Shown: in pieces, positions 35,982 through 47,545 of the stretch
How positions within the stretch are numbered: the first letter of the stretch is position 1
Layout of the letters: the number at the start of each line of letters is the position of its first letter
NCBI GenBank assembly: GCA_947069175.1
Contig: CAMTDV010000027.1
Coordinates: forward strand, 38,453,369 to 38,517,368
From: Scalesia atractyloides
Taxonomy: Eukaryota > Streptophyta > Magnoliopsida > Asterales > Asteraceae
Direction: 5' to 3'
DNA length: 64,000 nucleotides
Notes under the pieces: generated by a model
Database searches by the model: none
Told to the model about the DNA's origin: nothing
Seen by the model: the letters and a program-made list of their open reading frames with translations, nothing else
Position numbers and translations under genes: made by a program

Positions 35982-36251
35982 CGATAATCTAACCTAAAAC
36001 TAAACAGCTTATCAGAGAATTTAACCTAAAATCAAACAGCAAATTGAATACCGGACAAAAGCAGCAATCGATATAAACAAAGAAACCCTAAAAAACAATT
36101 GTAGAATGAAAAGAAACGGATTCAAATCATGTTTGAAGTATTGTAAATACAATGAAATGAAACGAAAGAAACCCTAAGTTACAAATAGATGAATTGAAAC
36201 GAGAAGAACAAGATAATAAGCAATTAGGGTTAACAACAGAAGAGATGATAC

Positions 36252-36285
36252 CTTGATCGCTGTATACAAGTCGCAGATGGATGAT
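36252..36285 (-). other. RPB4: 5' UTR exon of RPB4
   Basis: A donor CAAG|GTATCATC at 36252/36251 can splice to the acceptor at 35014, removing a 1238-bp intron that carries a SINE and a MITE. The 5' limit is estimated as about 25-30 bp after the TATA box at 36318-36311. Confidence 0.55.
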
Positions 36286-36310
36286 GAATATGAATGTATG
36301 ACAGCAAGTT

Positions 36311-36328
36311 TATATAAACGACGCCGTT
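36311..36328 (-). promoter_or_regulatory. RPB4: RPB4 core promoter: TATA box and AACGGCGTCGTT
   Basis: TATATAAA (36311-36318) is overlapped by AACGGCGTCGTT (36317-36328, minus strand) just upstream. The same 12-mer occurs inverted upstream of the gene at 42052. Confidence 0.6.
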
Positions 36329-37200
36329 GGGGACACTGCAAGTTTGGAAAAAAGAGTGCAACACTTGCAGTTTTTTACCCTTGACTATACATTCAGGTCC
36401 CCTAAATAAGAGTAAAGTACAATTTGAGTCCGTTTGGTTAGCAACGGATTGCATTTTGAGTCTCTATCTTTTTAACTTCAACCTCTGAGTCCCTCACCCT
36501 AACGACTGTTAAATAAACGTTAAGTAGATAACGGTGGTAAGGGCGACATTTCACACTGACCCCCCAACCTAACACCATTAGCGTCCCCCATTTGTCCAAA
36601 ACCCACCAAAAACATCCCTTCGTGCTCCCGATCATTGTCGTCGTCCTCTCCGATCATCATCTCTAGCGACGGCTAAATGGTAAAAGATTGTAGTTAGAAC
36701 CTACGGTTGACACTCCAAGTGTCCAAGGTATGACATCGTCGAATTTAACATTCTTAACATAAAAGTTCCCAAATGTCTTTATTTTTTAAACATGATCTTA
36801 TGATTAGCAGTTTAGCAACAACCAGTTTGAAGTGTTTTAATGTAGCAGTTTAGCAACTATTGGTTTGAAGTGTTTCAACGCAGTAAGTTGGGATTAGTTA
36901 AGAGTGGCTAGTTAGGATTAATTACGAATGGTTAGTTACAAATGTTAGAGATTTGAATTTGGAGGGAAAATTTAAGTTTAGAGGCAGAGACACGTGTTGC
37001 ATATCTAAATAAAGGGGTATTTTGTTTTTTCACTGTTTTTTCACCCAAATTTAAACATGTATATAACGGGAGGACTCAATTGTTGAAGTTGTGCAACATT
37101 AAGTACTCAGAGGTCGAAATTAAAAAAAATAAGGGCTCAACATGCATGCAATCTAGTGTTAACTGAGGAGACTCAAATCGTACTTTACTCCAAGGCTGAG

Positions 37201-39225
37201 CTGAGCAAGTGTAGGGTGGGCCTGTGCTTAGGGCCCAAAGTAATATAGTGCCTGAAAAATCTTAAATTTCTTTTATATATATATATATTTAAAAGAAGTC
37301 TACATGTTTATATACATATATATTTAAAGGGCATGTGTATAACAAAAAAAATGTTAAATGGGTATGTGTTTAAGTGTGCACATCATATGAAATTCGTAAC
37401 CCTTAAAAGGCCCAATGGCCAATTTGTGGCTAACTTAAAACCCAATTAAGAGGCCCAGGCCCCAAGTGACTAAAAAATAAAAGTATTTCAAAAAATATAA
37501 CCCAATTGTAGGCATTGTTGGGCAACAGAACGTCGACGACGTCAATCATCAGACGCTGGTCACTGGGATTAATCATCATCGCAGCAAAGGAGGGGATTGA
37601 TAGGTCAAAAAATCAAATGAGGAATCAAGGATATCATCATCATCATCGACGTGGGAGGGGTTCCAAAGGGTGAATTTAGGGTTTTGTGGGGTGGATTAGT
37701 GGATAAGTTTGAGATTGAGGTATAAAATTCAAATAATTCTTGTTTTACTTTAGAACCTTTAGTGTTATTGTGTGATTTCATATGTTTAGGGCCCTAAATG
37801 CTAATGTTTAGTAACTTTAGTTAATGTGGTAAGGGTTTGATTTTGAATCGTTAGGGAAGTGAAAAATCTTGTTGAAACTTTGTTTGATGTTTAATACTTT
37901 AAATGTATTATGTATGTTTAGACTTCGTGTGATTGAATGAATGTTTTTGTTTAATGTTTAGAAATTATGTCTCCCGTTCCTAAATACAAACACCTATCCG
38001 ACCATCAAAAACGTAAGAAGAGGAAGCTAGAAAAAGAAAAAAAGGTGGACGAAGTAAAACAAAACCGAATACACAAGTTTTTTTCAAAAGAAACTCTAGT
38101 TCTAATGTAGATGAAGATACTTGGGTGAAGACAATGTGAACGTAGACGAAGAAGCTAATGTGGGTGAAGATAATGTTAATGCTACCGTAAATGAAGAAGC
38201 TACTATATGTGAAGATGATGTTAATCCGGTTCCGGATATTGATATTTTTGATCCTAGAAATTGGGGTGGGCTTGGTAATGACATGATTAAAGAATTGGTA
38301 ACCAAAGGTCCAAAAAGAGATATGGATATTGTAAAGGGCCCCGTGGATAAATTCGAAAGACATTTTTCGAATACCATGTACACTAGAATTCTATCGAATA
38401 GGGAGGCGTGTGATAGAGAATGGCTAGTGTATTCGAAAAAGCTTGACAAAATTTAATGTTTTTGTTGTAAAGTTTTTAGAATGGGGCATCCGAAAGGTGG
38501 GTTGGATGATGAAGATTAAACCGATTGAAGAAATGTTAGTGGTAGACTTAAAGAACATGAAGTTAGCTTTATAACATTTGAAGAATATGAATGAATGGTT
38601 TGAATTGCGCCAAAGGTTGAATTGCAAAGAAACAATTGACAAAGTAGCATATGAGCAATTTACAAAAGAAAAAGATTATTGGAAACAAATCACTTTAAGG
38701 ATTGTTGCACTTGTGAAATTTCGTGCGGAACATGGGTTAACATTTCGTGAGTCAAATGAGAAGTTGTATCAGAAAGGCAGTGGAAACTTTTTGGGATTGA
38801 TTGAGATGTTGGAAGAGTTTGGCCCGATTATGAAAGAACATGTGCGACGTATTTTGAATGAAGAGTGCCATGTACACTTTCTTGGCCACAATATTCAAAA
38901 CGAGTTGATACAATTATTAGCGGGTCAAGTTAGAACCGAAATCATCAAGAAGGTTAAGCAAGCAAAGTATTACTCCATCATCCTCGATTGCACACTGTTC
39001 GCTTAGTAAGTAGGTTTGATACTTTGATGATTTTTGCTACACTATTTTTGTTAATTTGTAGTATATATTTCATAACAATTATGGTTGTATTATGGGTTTT
39101 TAGTTTTTATATATTTGATTGAATGGTTGATGAGTTTATATTATACGAAGATTCGCGAATAAGGCCCAAATTATTTATCTCGCACATGGGCAAAAATTTT
39201 TTGGGGATTTTTAAAGACGGCCCGG
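37201..39225 (+). mobile_element. internally deleted hAT element, 2025 bp
   Basis: It is flanked by an exact 8-bp duplication, CTTTACTC (37193-37200 and 39226-39233), which is the last 8 bp of the Mutator-like MITE. Ends CAAGGCTGAGC and, reverse-complemented, CCGGGCCGTC are degenerate forms of a CAGGGCCG-type TIR. It encodes the first half of a transposase. Confidence 0.8.
37967..39006 (+). pseudogene. hAT transposase N-terminal half (TTF/DUF4371 type), broken
   Basis: ATG at 37967 gives MSPVPKYKHLSDHQKRKKRK, typical of the ZMYM1-like TTF-zinc-finger hAT proteins. A TTF-like finger follows (HFSNTMYTRILSNREACDREW ending in CFCCKVFRMGH at about 38455-38495). Then comes a DUF4371-like region (NEWFELRQRLN ... 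LVKFRAEHGLTFR ... EHVRRILNEE ... YYSIILDCT) to a stop at 39006. Two frameshifts (about 38080 and 38580) and several stops break it. The catalytic C-terminal half and dimerisation domain are absent. Confidence 0.85.
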
Positions 39226-39439
39226 CTTTACTCCCTAAATAATAATCATTTTAGCACTTCGGTCTCTACATTAACTCTCTTATGATTTTTATTTATATTA
39301 CATGTTAGACACTACAGAACAGAAGCAATAATTCGAATCCTTCATCTTGCCCTTTTATGTTAATTATCTTTCTTATAATAACATGCATAATGATATTTAT
39401 TATGCAATTATGTATTTGTTATATTTTAATATAAAATTA

Positions 39440-39690
39440 TTAAAATAGGCTCATGTATGCTCGAGAGCCTGTTCGAACCCATTATTTGAAGCGCAAGCTC
39501 GAACTTTATTATTAAACAAGCTTAAATTTAAAGCTCATTTACGCTCAGCTTGAAAAAGATTTGTTAATGAAGCTCAGGCTCAATCCTGTTTATTAAATGA
39601 GCTTAAATTAAGCTTAAGCTCGTTCACGCACAACTTGATTTGAGCTTTTAGTGAACCGATCTAGAGTCGCTCGACTCATTCACACTCTCT
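39440..39690. repeat. GAGCTC/AAGCTC-rich MITE-like remnant
   Basis: Repeated AAGCTCGAAC, AAGCTCATTT, AAGCTCGTTC phrases resemble the interior of the hAT-like MITE at 35568-35981. No terminal duplication was found. Confidence 0.35.
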
Positions 39691-39835
39691 ATCAATGAGA
39701 GACCATGGTGGCCATGTTTTCAACCAAGCCAACAGAGGCATTGGATTTCTGGATCTTAGGGAGACCTAGGCTGCATTTCTGAAATCTGGAAAAAGGATGA
39801 ACCAGATCAAAACACAACTGGGCTAGTCCGGTTGG

Positions 39836-40138
39836 TTGAACTTCTCAAGGAGGCTGCAGGTTCTCAATCGTGTTCTTGTAGGCCACTCACCATCCCTGAG
39901 CCTGATGTTCTTTTCTTTTTCCAGCAACCATAACTTTCACGAGGAGGTTGATGTGGCGAAGGGTAGATCATCCAAGGAGTTGACAGAGAAGGGCTTGCTT
40001 GAGGGTGGTGTTGGAAGCTTTTATACTTTTGAAGTGGTTTTTTTTAACAAGGATGGTAAAGTGAGCATTTCATGTATGGATGACAAACCAAACTCGATAG
40101 AAAAACCTAAAACCTGCGAGACATGTACTTGGGCATGA
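39836..40138 (+). other. unrecognised 100-codon open frame, possible gene fragment
   Basis: The frame MNFSRRLQVLNRV...CETCTWA is open for 303 bp, and an overlapping frame just upstream reads LVELLKEAAGSQSC, which looks coding-like. No known domain was recognised. It may be a captured or decayed exon. Base composition is less AT-rich than the surroundings, the main reason to list it. Confidence 0.25.
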
Positions 40139-40694
40139 GACTGGGTATGAAGTTAGTTCTAAAGCATTCACGAGTTTGTTACAGGTATGATATTATATGA
40201 TACCATCCAATTACCTGAGCCTGTTTACCCGCACCGAAACCAAATACATTAATATATTATATGGTTTAAAAAATATAATATACATAATTTTTAAAAACAT
40301 AATATTGTTATTAGAGTATGGTTGAGTATGTAATGGGGACCTGACGAGCATGAGACAGAGACTGGGTTACCCTTTGTCATCCATAGATTTAACAGACTTA
40401 ATAATATCCATAGTAATAAGGTCCAAACACCTAACGGTTTTACAAACAGAGGCCGAAATCCGTAATTTTCAAGCATAAACAATGAATATACCACATGGAG
40501 CATTTATGTAATTAACTCTATAATTCTGATTCAATTTATTAATCAAACAAAAACAGATAGGAACATAAAGATAAACCATACAAGTCTTTTCTGCAGAAGT
40601 GACCAAGTTGTTTGAGCAAATTATATGACCAGTTGAGCTTAAGCCTTAAAAGTCTTGATTAGTCCTTAACAGGGCTCTGCTAAAATCCTGCTTC

Positions 40695-42052
40695 TCACTT
40701 TTTGGATTTTGGAGGTTCGATTCGAGGCCTCCAAAGTCCCAGCCTGTATTTGTGTGCATACTTCAATATCAGCTTTCTCTGTTGCATTAAAACCAGAAAT
40801 TTTGAGTCAATAATTAAGTAAATTATATCCCAATAACTGAAAAGCTTCATATGCAAATATATATATTTGGTGAACAAAAACAATTTAAAAAGCACCCCTG
40901 AGGCTGTGAGGTGATCGAAATGACGCCTCAGGGTCGGGAAGCAGCGCTTCTTGTACATTTGAGTCAAGATATATGTTGCCAAAACCCCTTCGGGCATGCA
41001 CCTAGGCCCTCAGAGCTGAAACATCCAAAAATGGAAGAGCGTCCAGCAAGATTTTGGCCCAATCCTGTAAGTTCCTTGAAAATTATACAAATTCCAGGCA
41101 AATAGAATTGAAATATCCCAAAATGGCCTGGAAGTTCCAGCCTATAGTAACCCTAAACAAGCCTAAAAGATGTCTAAAACCTCAAAAAAAAATTGCATGT
41201 TTATGCTATGCCCCTTGCTTATCTTGGGCCCTAGCTAATTAAGCGAGTTACGCCTAGGCCCAATTCCCAAGGCTCACCCTTTGCCAACTATGGTCAAAAT
41301 TAGGGTACATAATTGTAGGTAATAACGACCAAAAGGATGAAAAGACTATGAATGGTCCACTTTGTATTTAACAGCAAACACACACACCCTAAAATCTACT
41401 CCTAAAATCCATGTATCACCCCATGTGAGGGACTCGAACCCGCACTCTTTGGCGTGGATAAACACCTGGTACCACTAGGCCATTAGCTAAATGCTTTACT
41501 TGATATATAACAAAAAGGACGATAGAGATACAACTTTTAATTGTACATACAGCTACATCTTTCAGACCTAAACCGACTCGAAAAATTCTTATACATAGCA
41601 ATGACATACACAAAACAAATGCCACTCGACATAATAATGTAACAAAAACTTAACTAATCAAACACGATTACAATATCATCATAACAATACTGTAGAGATA
41701 CTTACATGTTTGCAAACTTTCGGATCACCTCCTACGTTGATCTTTTTCAGCTTCATAGACCTAGCAACCAACAGATTCTGCAAATCCCCAAACTCCGATT
41801 CGAGCTTTTCCGCATAAGTCTCAACGCCATTTCCTATACCGTTCAAGAACTCAGGTATACCAACTTTCACTGTAAAAACATCAAACAATTCTTCATCACA
41901 ATCAATAACCAAAAAACCTAAAAACAAAAGTATGTAAATACGATTATTAAATCACCATAATAAGGACTCGATTTCGAAGAATATCTAGCAACGAATATAG
42001 CCAAATTTAAAGGTAGGTTTCGATTCGATGATAACAATTGCCTCAATGCCAT
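40695..42052 (-). CDS. 114-residue probable mitochondrial protein, three exons
   Basis: Exons are 42052-41956, 41869-41706 and 40778-40695, with GT-AG borders and consistent phases, giving 345 bp with stop. The first 29 residues (MALRQLLSSNRNLPL...ARYSSKSS) have Arg and Ser but no acidic residue and look like a mitochondrial presequence. The middle (KVGIPEFLNGIGNGVETYAE) is helical and acidic. The end (RKLILKYAHKYRLGLWRPR) is strongly basic. No membrane segment. I do not place the family with certainty. A small basic mitochondrial protein of ribosomal type would fit. Intron 2 (927 bp) holds a SINE-like sequence. Confidence 0.75.
41410..41495 (-). mobile_element. SINE-like tRNA-derived sequence in intron 2
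   Basis: On the minus strand a consensus A box TGGCCTAGTGG (41482-41472) and B box GGTTCGAGTCC (41440-41430) are 32 bp apart. Possible flanking duplications, ACCAAAAGGATGA near 41332 and ACAAAAAGGACGA near 41509, differ at two positions, so the limits are uncertain. Confidence 0.55.
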
Positions 42053-42129
42053 TTCTTCAAACCCTAATTTTCAAATTCGTGAGATTAGAACCCTAATTTT
42101 CGAATTGAGGAAAAACAGGTTTTTTGTTA

Positions 42130-42141
42130 AACGGCGTCGTT
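42130..42141 (+). promoter_or_regulatory. AACGGCGTCGTT upstream of the 42052 gene
   Basis: It lies 78 bp upstream of the ATG and is identical to the element at the RPB4 TATA box, in the opposite orientation relative to the gene. Confidence 0.5.
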
Positions 42142-42179
42142 AGGAGTACAGCAGAATTACATAAAAGGAGCTTTCATGG

Positions 42180-44979
42180 ATCCCAATTTTTTTAAGCTTA
42201 GCGTTTATATTTTTTATTTTGGTTGTAAATTGTTGCGATTTTAAGAGAGTGAAAAACAAGTAAAAGTTACTCTTCATCAGTAAATTTGGAGGAGATACTG
42301 TTCATCTCTATAATTTTTAATATTTTTTAAGAGTAATTGTGAGTGAAGAAAATAGAAAAAGTAATGGAAAAAGTATAAAAAAATATTATTTAATTGAAAA
42401 GAAGAGAGAAATGGTAGTGTTTTTAGTGTAATTATAGAGATGGAGTAAAAGGTTTGATTGGGAATGCTCTAAGTATGTCAGTATGTATTTATTGTCTCTC
42501 AAGATACTTTTTTTTTGTTTAACGGCAAATTTTTTTTAATCTATGTTGTCTACGAAACTTGAATGCAAAATCTCCCTCTTCTAAACTTAGGTGTTTAAAG
42601 GTTTAGTCTTTGCCAATTGACCACCATCCTATTGGTATAGTCCCTCGACTACTAACTTTGCTTTTAGATGCATGTAAATTATAACCGAAAGGGTCTTGGT
42701 AATATTAGTACCATATATAAAATCATGTTTTATACTCATTGGAACTTTAAATACATTTCTTACTATTTTAGCTTTATATAATTGTATTACCCAAGAAAAT
42801 TAGACTTATGAAAACTAAAAATTAGAGGATTGGTAGGTTATTCTTTTACCCAATGACAAAAGAAGATAAAAGTAAAAAGATAATGTCTATGGGTATGGCT
42901 TGGATAAACGAGTGTCATGTTTTGGGTAACCGAGTTAGGTAACTTAATACCATGCTCGTATTTTTTTAAAACAAATATCATACTTGAATACCCATTTAGT
43001 TACAAGTCTTAAATGTTTCAATTTTTGAGTATACTCGTTGGCTACGGGTTTGTCTGTCACCCATACTTGTAAACAAAGGCGGACCTACATTATCAATGGG
43101 TGGGCGGACGCGCCCCTTAAAAAGAGTTTTAGTGTAATTTTTAGTCAAAAATCTCGATCACCCCTTTGAAATTTGATTAGACCTCTCTATTTAGTACCTG
43201 ACCCGATCCTGACATAACCCAATCCAAAACGAATCAAAAGTTTTTTAATATTTAACTATGAACAAATGACCCTTTAAAAACATGAAAGATCTTCTAGGAG
43301 AGCCACTACTCATAAAGTGCAATTTCTAACATTTTGGTCCATATGTTAGTTTTAGTTTCATTACAATTAGACCTGGCAATCTTTACCCAAGAGTTTGGAT
43401 TTGGGCTAATAAAGACTTTAAAAAAAAAGTCACATGCTGCGTTGGATTAACATTATTATTTGAGCAGGTTGAAATGGGTATTTAAAAATTTAAAGGAATG
43501 ATAGGATGGGTCAAATAAAAATACACGGTGGGTCAGGATGGGTAATTACTAATTACCCGAAAAACAAATCTGTTTCCAAAGTTCATAAGTCAGCTCAAAC
43601 GTAAAGATTCAATTCGATCATCAATACTCACTTTGAATCGATTCAATTTCAAATCATCTCATTATCAACTCTCAAAAGCTATGAGCTTTAAACCGATTTG
43701 ATTTCAAATAATTTTATCTGTCTACTCTGAAGATTTGTGTTGCTTAATTTCAGGTAAACATCAATTTTAGGGTAATAATCAATGATTTTATGGTTAATTT
43801 GTCATGAAATCAATGATTTTTGACGTTTTTTAAATTTGAAATTCGTTGGTTTTGTGCTTCGGTTATTTGGTGCATTAGTTATTTGATTGGATATTAGCTA
43901 CACATGGTTTGTTTTCATTTTGGTTCATTTATTTAGTTTAATTTGCTTGGGTATATTTTAGAAAAGTAATTTTAAAGTTATATACCATACTCCTTTTAAC
44001 TTTAGTATTGCAGAGAGAAGGTCCTGAAACACATTTATAGAATTGCATATAAGTCTCGGTGAAAAACTTTTATGGATGTCTTCAAATATTATGACATTAG
44101 TGTTTTCTTTCCTTTGTTTAAGCTTAGAATAAAGACTGTGACGTGCTTTGTTTTTATAATGTTACTCTTGTAACAAAGAAAAAAGAAAGTTTTGAAATTC
44201 AAATGCTTTGTTTTATCTCTTCATCCACATTAAAAGAACACCATGTGTACTGTAACTCTAAATTGAGGGTGAGTTTTTAGAGTATGGATTACTCTACAAA
44301 GGACGTCATGAGTTGCGGTGGAATTGGATTTGGAAAAACCGGTTTTTCTATTAACTGGCTTCGGTTTTTAACCGGTTTTTATATATGAAATTTGTAACCG
44401 TTAGTAACCGGTTACAAAACCGGCTTATAAAATAACCGGTTTTTTAAACCGGTCAAAAAAACAGGTAACAGCTCTCGAGCCCAATCCATTATAGTGATAT
44501 TTATGATGATAAACGTTTTAGAGGTGTAGTTAAGGAGCAAAAGTGAGGTATAGTTGAGTGTGTGTTGATGTTCCTATACAAAAATGCTCAAAACGAGTAC
44601 TATGAGTAAAGGGAGAATAAGGGTTTATAAGGTGGGACAAAACAACAGCACCTTCTTTTTCCCATGAGTCCCCGAGCTTGGGATTGGTACATTCTCCATA
44701 GCCTTTTCCCTACTCTACAAGTCCCCGAACTTCTTCACCCTGGTTCTCACATTTTGCTGATGTGGATGTTTTTTTTCCAAGCGGCTTAGGACTCGGTCCA
44801 CCCTATAATTGACACTTTTGGCAAGCCTTCTTGTTTGGATGCTCCTACGAGCACTTGTGTTACTTGCAAATCCATTTCTTAGAAAAAATTTAAAAAAAAT
44901 GCGACAAGTAAACGGGTTCAAAGTTGCGTCGCAACCCCTTGGTGAATCTAATTTTGATACTAATCAAATTTAGCTGAAT
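42180..44979. other. intergenic, old repeat debris
   Basis: No gene was seen. It contains a GGCGGACCTACATT phrase (43079) like hAT MITE ends and a stretch of ACCGGTT repeats (next feature). It is otherwise AT-rich and unremarkable. Confidence 0.45.
44330..44462. repeat. ACCGGTT-rich cluster (hAT subterminal type)
   Basis: Seven or more AACCGGTT/ACCGG motifs in 130 bp. The layout closely matches 47210-47390, which has a TAGAGGTGTACAAAT hAT-like end attached. Confidence 0.6.
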
Positions 44980-44999
44980 ATTTATTTACTTATGAACAT

Positions 45000-45005
45000 G
45001 GCCCA
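45000..45005 (+). promoter_or_regulatory. site II-like GGCCCA upstream of the COA4-like gene
   Basis: TGGCCCAAT lies about 145 bp upstream of the ATG at 45147. TGGGCC-type site II elements are common in plant genes for mitochondrial and respiratory proteins, which fits the product. Confidence 0.45.
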
Positions 45006-45146
45006 ATGGAGTTCGGTATTATACTGAAGCTGGGTTAACTCAACTCGGAACAAAACCCCTCTTCTCCCCCCGTAACTCCGTTACCTGATTCTCCTCCGAT
45101 TAACAATACTTTCAGTTCCCTCGAGACACTATTGGAACGGTGATTG

Positions 45147-46515
45147 ATGGATCCACAAACGCCGGTTCACAAGAACGATGCAGATGAAGATGACGACAAC
45201 GTCAAGCAGCTTCAACAATGCTCCTCTCTCTATTTATTATTACAGGTACAGACAAACACATCTTGTAAAGTAATTCTCTAATGTTGCCATTGTTAAACCT
45301 TAGAAATTTGATGTTGCAGGATTGTCTTGTTAATTCTAATAGAAACTGGAAGGCTTGCCAGAAAGGTATTTAATTTATTCATCAACAAACATTTAAAATC
45401 ATGATTATTTTACTTAATAATTAGCTTGCTTTTAAACCGCTCACATGATGCAGTTAACGTGTATACCAACAAATTAGACTGTCGATTGCAATGGTGAAAG
45501 TTTTTCAAATTTGACCATCGCCTTGAGCGATGGGTCGTTTTATTATTTTAACAAACTAGACCACCGATTGAGCACATCTAACCGAGTGATGAGAATATCT
45601 TATATTTTAGCGTTAACTAGTTACGATATTATATATGGGGTAGGATCAAATACAAAACATCTTAACCTAGGAAGTGCAGGAAACAGGGTCACACGAACTC
45701 CGACTGACCTCATTTCAGCGGCGTTGGAACCGTCTCGTAGAATCCTATTTAAATATATAGAGGGTTTAGAGTTTATTTTTTAGTGTTTGGCTTTAGATTT
45801 TTGCTTTAGCGTTTAGCATTAGTATTTAGGGTTTAGCTTTAGTGCTTAGTGTTTAGCCTTAGGCTTTATCGTTTAGGGTTTATAATTAGTTCTTAGGGTT
45901 TAGCATTACTATTGGTGGGATTTACGGAGTATGATGATGATTTTAGGGTTTAGCATAGGGTTTAGCTTTAGGGGTTAGAATTAGGGTTTAGGATTTAGCT
46001 TTAGGGTTTAGGGTTTCTGGTTAGGTTTTGACAAGCCAGTTCCAATGCCGCTGGAATGAGGTCAATCGGAGTTCGCTTGACCCGGTTTCCTACACTTCCT
46101 AGGTTAAGGACATTTTGTACTAGATCTTTACCCTATTATCTATTATTGATCTTTTAATGTTTTTAACAACAAGCGTCTTGCACATGTGATGCGCGTGCTT
46201 CGCACAACACGCATTGACTTTTAGGATAAGAAAACACATTGAAGTTAGCTATTGTTAATCTTTTAGTGTTTTTTAACAACGAACGTGTCACATATGTGAT
46301 GCACGCGCTTTGCACAACGCACATCGGGTTTTGGGATAAAAAAAACGCATTGAAGTGCCACATGCGTTTTAAAACCAAGATAATGAGTATTGATTAACTT
46401 ATTATAAGTATACATGATCTTAAATAATTGGTTAACAGAAGTTCAAGACCTGAAAGCATGCAATGAGAGGAGACAGCAGCTTGTGAAAAGGAACAAAGAT
46501 GGTAAAAATGAGTAG
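45147..46515 (+). CDS. COA4: twin CX9C (CHCH) protein, COA4-like cytochrome oxidase assembly factor
   Basis: Exons 45147-45245, 45320-45365 and 46439-46515 have GT-AG borders and matching phases, giving 222 bp, that is 73 residues. After an acidic start (MDPQTPVHKNDADEDDDN), two CX9C motifs follow: CSSLYLLLQDC and CQKEVQDLKAC, joined by a linker ending NWKA. A basic tail RRQQLVKRNKD closes it. Twin CX9C proteins are imported into the mitochondrial intermembrane space and oxidised there. The W-x-x-C-Q spacing is that of COA4/CMC3, which helps assemble cytochrome c oxidase. It is intact. Intron 2 (1073 bp) contains a foldback element. Another small CHCH protein is the alternative. Confidence 0.8.
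45637..46137. mobile_element. foldback element with telomere-like core, in COA4 intron 2
   Basis: The left arm from about 45637 contains CTTAACCTAGGAAGTGCAGG, CGAACTCCGACTGACCTCAT and GCGTTGGAAC. The reverse complement of the right arm contains CCTTAACCTAGGAAGTGTAG, CGAACTCCGATTGACCTCAT and GCATTGGAAC, arms of about 100 bp. Between them (about 45785-46020) lie many degenerate TTTAGGGTTTAG units. No coding. Confidence 0.7.
45785..46020 (+). repeat. degenerate telomere-like TTTAGGG repeats
   Basis: At least 20 TTTAG-type units, including exact TTTAGGGTTTAG runs (about 45828, 45955, 45985, 46002), mixed with TTTAGCTTTAG variants. This is interstitial, inside a foldback element, not a telomere. 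Confidence 0.8.
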
Positions 46516-47191
46516 GTAGGTTACAATTTTGTTAAACATTTCTGGTTAATATATGATGATTTCTACTCTTTTAACTCTTGTTGTGGCCTCCGCCACTGCA
46601 TATGCATAAGTGTAGTAATCAGCCAAGATACATTTTACAGTTTTTGGTAGAGTATGCCCACCTTTATTCACCATAGCATCACACGTCTTCCAGTTCAGGC
46701 TAGTTTCTTTTCCAGGGGCTAGGTTTCACCTACCAAATCATTCTAATTAAAGTTTTCGGTTATTATTGTAATAATATATAATTATGATTAACGTATAATA
46801 AGAAATGTTATGCATATCTGGTCCATTCTTATACACATACCAGGAGATTAACTTGTTTTCACAGTTTTTTCGACCCTGATTATAAGTCATGTGAAAATCA
46901 CTCATCTATTCTACAGGCTGGAATCCACACCGTGCTGCTAGAAATTCTCAATGTCCGGGTTCGAGTACTTGGGTAGAATTCGTAAAGTGTCATTGACTAA
47001 TACATAGTTTGTTGCTCACATTCCATATGGTTAGTGAGAATAATATCTAGACAGATTGTTTCACATACTAACTGATTATAGATGTTACCTTTAACCTTCT
47101 ATATGATCATTTAGCAAGTTTGACATCAACCGTTTCCTCCCATTATGTGAGACTATTCGGCACATGAGGCTTCTGCTTGTGTGGGGTGGGG
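46516..47191. other. intergenic, nothing recognised
   Basis: Contains the presumed COA4-like 3' UTR start. No other gene or repeat was recognised. Confidence 0.4.
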
Positions 47192-47395
47192 TAGAGGTGT
47201 ACAAATCGGTTAATTTGGAAAAACCCGTCCGGTTAATAACTGAACCGATTTTTTCCAACTTCGGAAAACCGGTTTTTTTAATAACTGGTTACAGTTATTA
47301 ACCGGTTTTTATGTATAAAATGTGTAACCGGTTACAAAACTGATTTTAAAATAACCGGTTTAAAAAACCGGTCAAAAAAACCAAATTTTTTTGTT
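47192..47395. mobile_element. hAT-like terminal region with ACCGGTT repeats
   Basis: TAGAGGTGTACAAATCGGTT is typical of one end of a plant hAT element. It is followed by about ten ACCGGTT or CCGGTT motifs in both orientations. The other end was not found. Confidence 0.5.
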
Positions 47396-47545
47396 TTTTT
47401 GTTTTTTTTTTTGCTGTTTTTTTTACTGTTTTTCTGTTTTTTTGCAGATTTTTTTGCCCTTTTTTCTGTTTTTTTGCTGTTTTATTCTTTTTTTTTTTTG
47501 CTTTTTTTTGTTGTTTTTTTGCTGTTTTTTTTTTTGCTGTTTTTA
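47388..47545. repeat. T-rich simple sequence, (T)nGCTG
   Basis: Runs of 6-12 T separated by G or GCTG. Open frames here are low-complexity Phe/Leu and not genes. Confidence 0.9.

Larger units (their letters stand above)
36410..39233. mobile_element. Mutator-like MITE interrupted by a hAT element
   Basis: Terminal inverted repeats GAGTAAAGTACAATTTGAG (left) and GAGTAAAGTACGATTTGAG (right, reverse complement, across the insertion) are flanked by an exact 9-bp duplication, CCTAAATAA (36401-36409 and 39234-39242). A 9-bp duplication is the Mutator hallmark. Without the nested hAT it is 791 bp and non-coding. Confidence 0.8.

Noticed and set aside
43079..43330. GGCGGACCTACATT as a hAT MITE end
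   Set aside because: It resembles the TIR at 7294, but no matching second end or 8-bp duplication was found.
44715..44921. 68-codon minus frame upstream of the COA4-like gene
   Set aside because: No domain and no splice support; ordinary chance frame.
45785..46020. True telomere or chromosome end
   Set aside because: Repeats are degenerate, only about 235 bp, and lie inside an intron between inverted arms.
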